From NCBI RefSeq assembly GCF_900182935.1, contig NZ_FXUE01000003.1:329685-393684 (forward strand): DNA of 64,000 nt, in the 5' to 3' direction. This document shows positions 61,877 through 64,000 of the stretch, piece by piece. The notes under the pieces are model-generated. The model did no database searches and was not told the DNA's origin. It saw only the letters and a list, made by a program, of their open reading frames with translations. The position numbers and the translations under genes were made by a program. Positions within the stretch are counted from its first letter, which is position 1. Each line of letters opens with the position of its first letter. The DNA comes from Fibrobacter sp. UWB10. Lineage in GTDB: Bacteria > Fibrobacterota > Fibrobacteria > Fibrobacterales > Fibrobacteraceae.

Positions 61877-63819
61877 TGGACTTGACTGGCGACTACAGGC
61901 TTACTTCGTTGAAACGCGTGGAGAAGATTCCCGTGGGTATTGACGCCTTTGTTTTCAGGCTGGTCGGCCGTTTCAAGAGTCGTCGTTCCGTTATCAGGCG
62001 TATTCTGCGGACCGCACGGAAAATAGACAGCCTTGGCCGCAGTCTTTCGGAAAAGTCTGACGCCGAGCTGAAAGGGCGGATAGAAGGGCTTGCCGCCCTG
62101 CTCAAGCGCCCCGTCAAGGACTCGACTCTTTGCGAGGCATTCGCGTTGATGCAGGAGGCCGCTTTCCGGACGATGGGGTATAGGCCTTATGTGGAGCAGA
62201 TTGCGGGTGCCCTTTGCCTTTATCGTGGCTATATCGCCGAGATGTCCACCGGCGAGGGCAAGACGATTACCGCCGCCATGTGTGCCGCGGTGCGCGGCTT
62301 GTCGGGTATGCCGTGCCATGTGATAACCGCCAATGATTACCTGGCAAGCCGCGACGCGCAGATAATGAAGCCGCTGTTTGACTATTGTGGCCTTACCGTG
62401 GGAGCCGTGACCGGTGCGATGAAGCCGGAAGAACGAAGGGCGGGCTATGCCGCCGCGATTACCTACTCTACGGCGAAGGAAGTGCTGGCCGACTTCTTGC
62501 GGGACCGTATCGCTATGGGGAAGATGCAGAACTTTTCGAAGCGGCTTCTGGACCGTTTTAGCTTGCAGGGCGGGGAGTTCGGCAGGGGAGTGGTGCAGCG
62601 GGGGCTATGCACCGCCATTGTCGATGAGGCTGATAACGTGTTGATTGACGAGGCCGTGACCCCGTTGATTATTTCTAGGGAAAACAAGAACGAGGGCTTT
62701 AACGAAAGCTGTAGGCAGGCCTACGAACTTTCGGGAAAGTTGCAGGAAGGAATCGACTTCCTTGTCGATGGCAAGTTGCGCACAATCCATTTCTTGACGG
62801 ACATGGACGAATGGCTAGAAGGCCCCGCGTCGAGCGGCTTTTCAAAGGCTGCATTCCTGAAGAACCTGGTTCGCCAGGCGCTGACGGCGCGGTACCTTTT
62901 TGTAGCCGGTCGCCAGTATGTCGTGGAAGAGGGTAAGGTCGTAATCGTGGACGAGTCCACGGGCCGCAAGATGCCCATGCGTTCCTGGAACGGCGGGCTT
63001 CACCAGATGATAGAACTGAAGGAAGGGTTGGAACTTTCGGGGCTCAAGGAAACTGAGGCCCGAATGAGTTTCCAGCGATTCTTTAGGCTGTACAAGAATT
63101 TCTCGGGTATGACGGGGACCGGTAAGGAGGCCCTCGGTGAATTCTGGACTATTTACGGGTCCCCGGTCCTCTGCGTCCCGAACCATCGCCGCTGTCTTCG
63201 CAAGATTTCCATGCTCAGGATTTTCTCTACAAAGGAAAGCAAGCGAGTCGCCATAGTCCGTGAAGTGATGAATGTCCATGCGACGGGCCGCCCCGTGCTT
63301 ATTGGGACGAAGGATATAGACGAGAGCGAAACGCTGGCCGAAATGATTACGGCTCTCGGGCTTGAATGCCGCGTCATAAATGCCGTGCGTAGCGACGACG
63401 AGGCCGCGATCATTGAACGTGCCGGACGCCTGGGCGCGATAACTGTCGCGACAAACATGGCCGGGCGTGGCACGGATATCAAGATACCGGACAAGGTAAA
63501 GAAACTTGGTGGACTGCACGTGATTGCCACGGAATGTAACCCGTCGTCCAGAATCGACCGGCAGTTGTTCGGGCGCGCCGCAAGGCAGGGCGACCCCGGC
63601 AGCGCAAGCCACTACGCAAGTTTCGAGGATGATGTGCTGCGCCGGAACCTGCCGGGACCGCTGTGGACCCTTATGCGGCATCTCGGACGGCTCTCTGCGC
63701 TCGCCGTGAGGTGGGCGCAGTATTCGGCGGGCAGAAAAGCGATGAAAAGTCGCCTTTCGGTGCAGCGGACAGACACCTGGCTGGAAGATTCTCTCGGCTT
63801 CAGTGGGAACGGCGTGTAG
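61873..63819 (+). CDS. Shortened SecA-like ATPase
   Basis: 648 residues from GTG at 61873; the ATG at 61876 is equally likely (TGATG overlap with the previous stop). SecA motifs: Walker A MSTGEGKT (124-131), DEAD (251-254) in DEADNVLIDEAVTPLIIS, VVIVDESTGRKMPM, NMAGRGTDIKI (528-538) and FGRAARQGDPGS (566-577). The protein ends about 70 residues after the last motif, so the helical wing, the scaffold tail and the zinc-binding tail of normal SecA (840-900 aa) are missing. The PPXD region is also short. This is a second, specialised SecA rather than the housekeeping one. Coupled to the M50-HlyD gene and behind the giant, it is the best candidate motor for giant-protein export. Confidence 0.88.
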   Translation: MMDLTGDYRLTSLKRVEKIPVGIDAFVFRLVGRFKSRRSVIRRILRTARKIDSLGRSLSEKSDAELKGRIEGLAALLKRPVKDSTLCEAFALMQEAAFRTMGYRPYVEQIAGALCLYRGYIAEMSTGEGKTITAAMCAAVRGLSGMPCHVITANDYLASRDAQIMKPLFDYCGLTVGAVTGAMKPEERRAGYAAAITYSTAKEVLADFLRDRIAMGKMQNFSKRLLDRFSLQGGEFGRGVVQRGLCTAIVDEADNVLIDEAVTPLIISRENKNEGFNESCRQAYELSGKLQEGIDFLVDGKLRTIHFLTDMDEWLEGPASSGFSKAAFLKNLVRQALTARYLFVAGRQYVVEEGKVVIVDESTGRKMPMRSWNGGLHQMIELKEGLELSGLKETEARMSFQRFFRLYKNFSGMTGTGKEALGEFWTIYGSPVLCVPNHRRCLRKISMLRIFSTKESKRVAIVREVMNVHATGRPVLIGTKDIDESETLAEMITALGLECRVINAVRSDDEAAIIERAGRLGAITVATNMAGRGTDIKIPDKVKKLGGLHVIATECNPSSRIDRQLFGRAARQGDPGSASHYASFEDDVLRRNLPGPLWTLMRHLGRLSALAVRWAQYSAGRKAMKSRLSVQRTDTWLEDSLGFSGNGV

Positions 63820-63822
63820 GAC

Positions 63823-63839
63823 TGTGTAGAATCTACACA
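63823..63839. other. Short palindrome after the SecA-like gene
   Basis: TGTGTAGAATCTACACA is a 17-nt perfect palindrome around one central base, 4 nt after the stop. No T run follows directly; a second weak inverted repeat (GACAAAGT at 63879-63886 and ACTTTGTC at 63912-63919) precedes a T-rich stretch. Either could end transcription. The remaining bases to 64000 are AT-rich, and I see no gene in them. Confidence 0.35.
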
Positions 63840-64000
63840 TCGCCGTGACACAACTTTTACAAAAAATAATGCAACCCAGACAAAGTTTTTAGTTAGTTTG
63901 TACTCAATTACACTTTGTCCTTAATTTTTGTTTTTTCGTCGGAAACGGGCATTTTGGGTGATACGCTTTTGAAATTTTGGCGGTATCTTTGAAGACAAGG

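Noticed and set aside
15249..63819. Conventional type I secretion system
   Set aside because: TolC and HlyD-like parts are present, but I found no ABC transporter ATPase with membrane helices. The AAA proteins at 31008 and 40974 have no membrane part and pair with nuclease-like genes.
1..64000. tRNA, rRNA, insertion sequence or integrase
   Set aside because: No cloverleaf, ribosomal RNA segment, transposase or recombinase was recognised anywhere in the window.

Overview
The window looks like a chromosome segment of a Gram-negative member of the Fibrobacteres, most likely Fibrobacter. The evidence is two lipoproteins with Ser-rich linkers and a C-terminal domain of the Fibrobacter succinogenes major paralogous (FISUMP) type, a V-type rather than F-type ATPase operon, and double-membrane export parts (TolC, HlyD). 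The genus is an inference from family content, not from a marker gene.

Layout. 1-6103: V-type ATPase genes A (5' end outside the window), B, D, I, K, K, followed by a dispersed repeat and a strong terminator. 6264-8481: toxin-antitoxin-like genes, with one complete DUF3791/DUF3990 trio on the plus strand and a second trio on the minus strand whose DUF3990 gene has been deleted down to a 24-codon scar. 8482-9249: about 770 bp of non-coding inverted and direct repeats. 9250-10701 (minus): a GAF-HlyD membrane adaptor. 10753-15233: accessory genes (uracil-DNA-glycosylase-like, two unknowns, YunG-like, NACHT NTPase). 15249-30984: FISUMP lipoprotein plus a 4,852-residue giant protein. 31008-32835: AAA ATPase plus nuclease-like pair. 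36623-32843 (minus): lipoprotein, HlyD and TolC, translationally coupled. 36719-42931: DUF3467 protein, then a KAP NTPase / HNH / AAA / DUF4435 defence-like run. 42937-43371: a 144-residue protein carrying the same N-terminal motif as the giants. 43389-59713: second FISUMP lipoprotein plus a 5,050-residue giant. 59717-63819: a PqqD-like/M50 protease/HlyD fusion and a shortened SecA-like ATPase, coupled to the second giant.

The two giants take up nearly half of the window. Both begin with a LEPR-type motif (EALEPRxMMD) without a hydrophobic signal peptide, contain glycine/aspartate RTX-like calcium-binding repeats and an EF-hand loop, and end in the same roughly 115-residue domain. They look like secreted surface proteins. 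The window has TolC, three HlyD-like adaptors (one with an M50 protease, one with a GAF domain) and a SecA-like motor, but no HlyB-type ABC transporter. My main hypothesis is that these parts form a dedicated export machine for LEPR-motif proteins, powered by the SecA-like ATPase. The small LEPR-motif protein may be an extra substrate or an escort. Several defence-type modules are inserted between the secretion genes, so the locus also behaves as an insertion hot spot.
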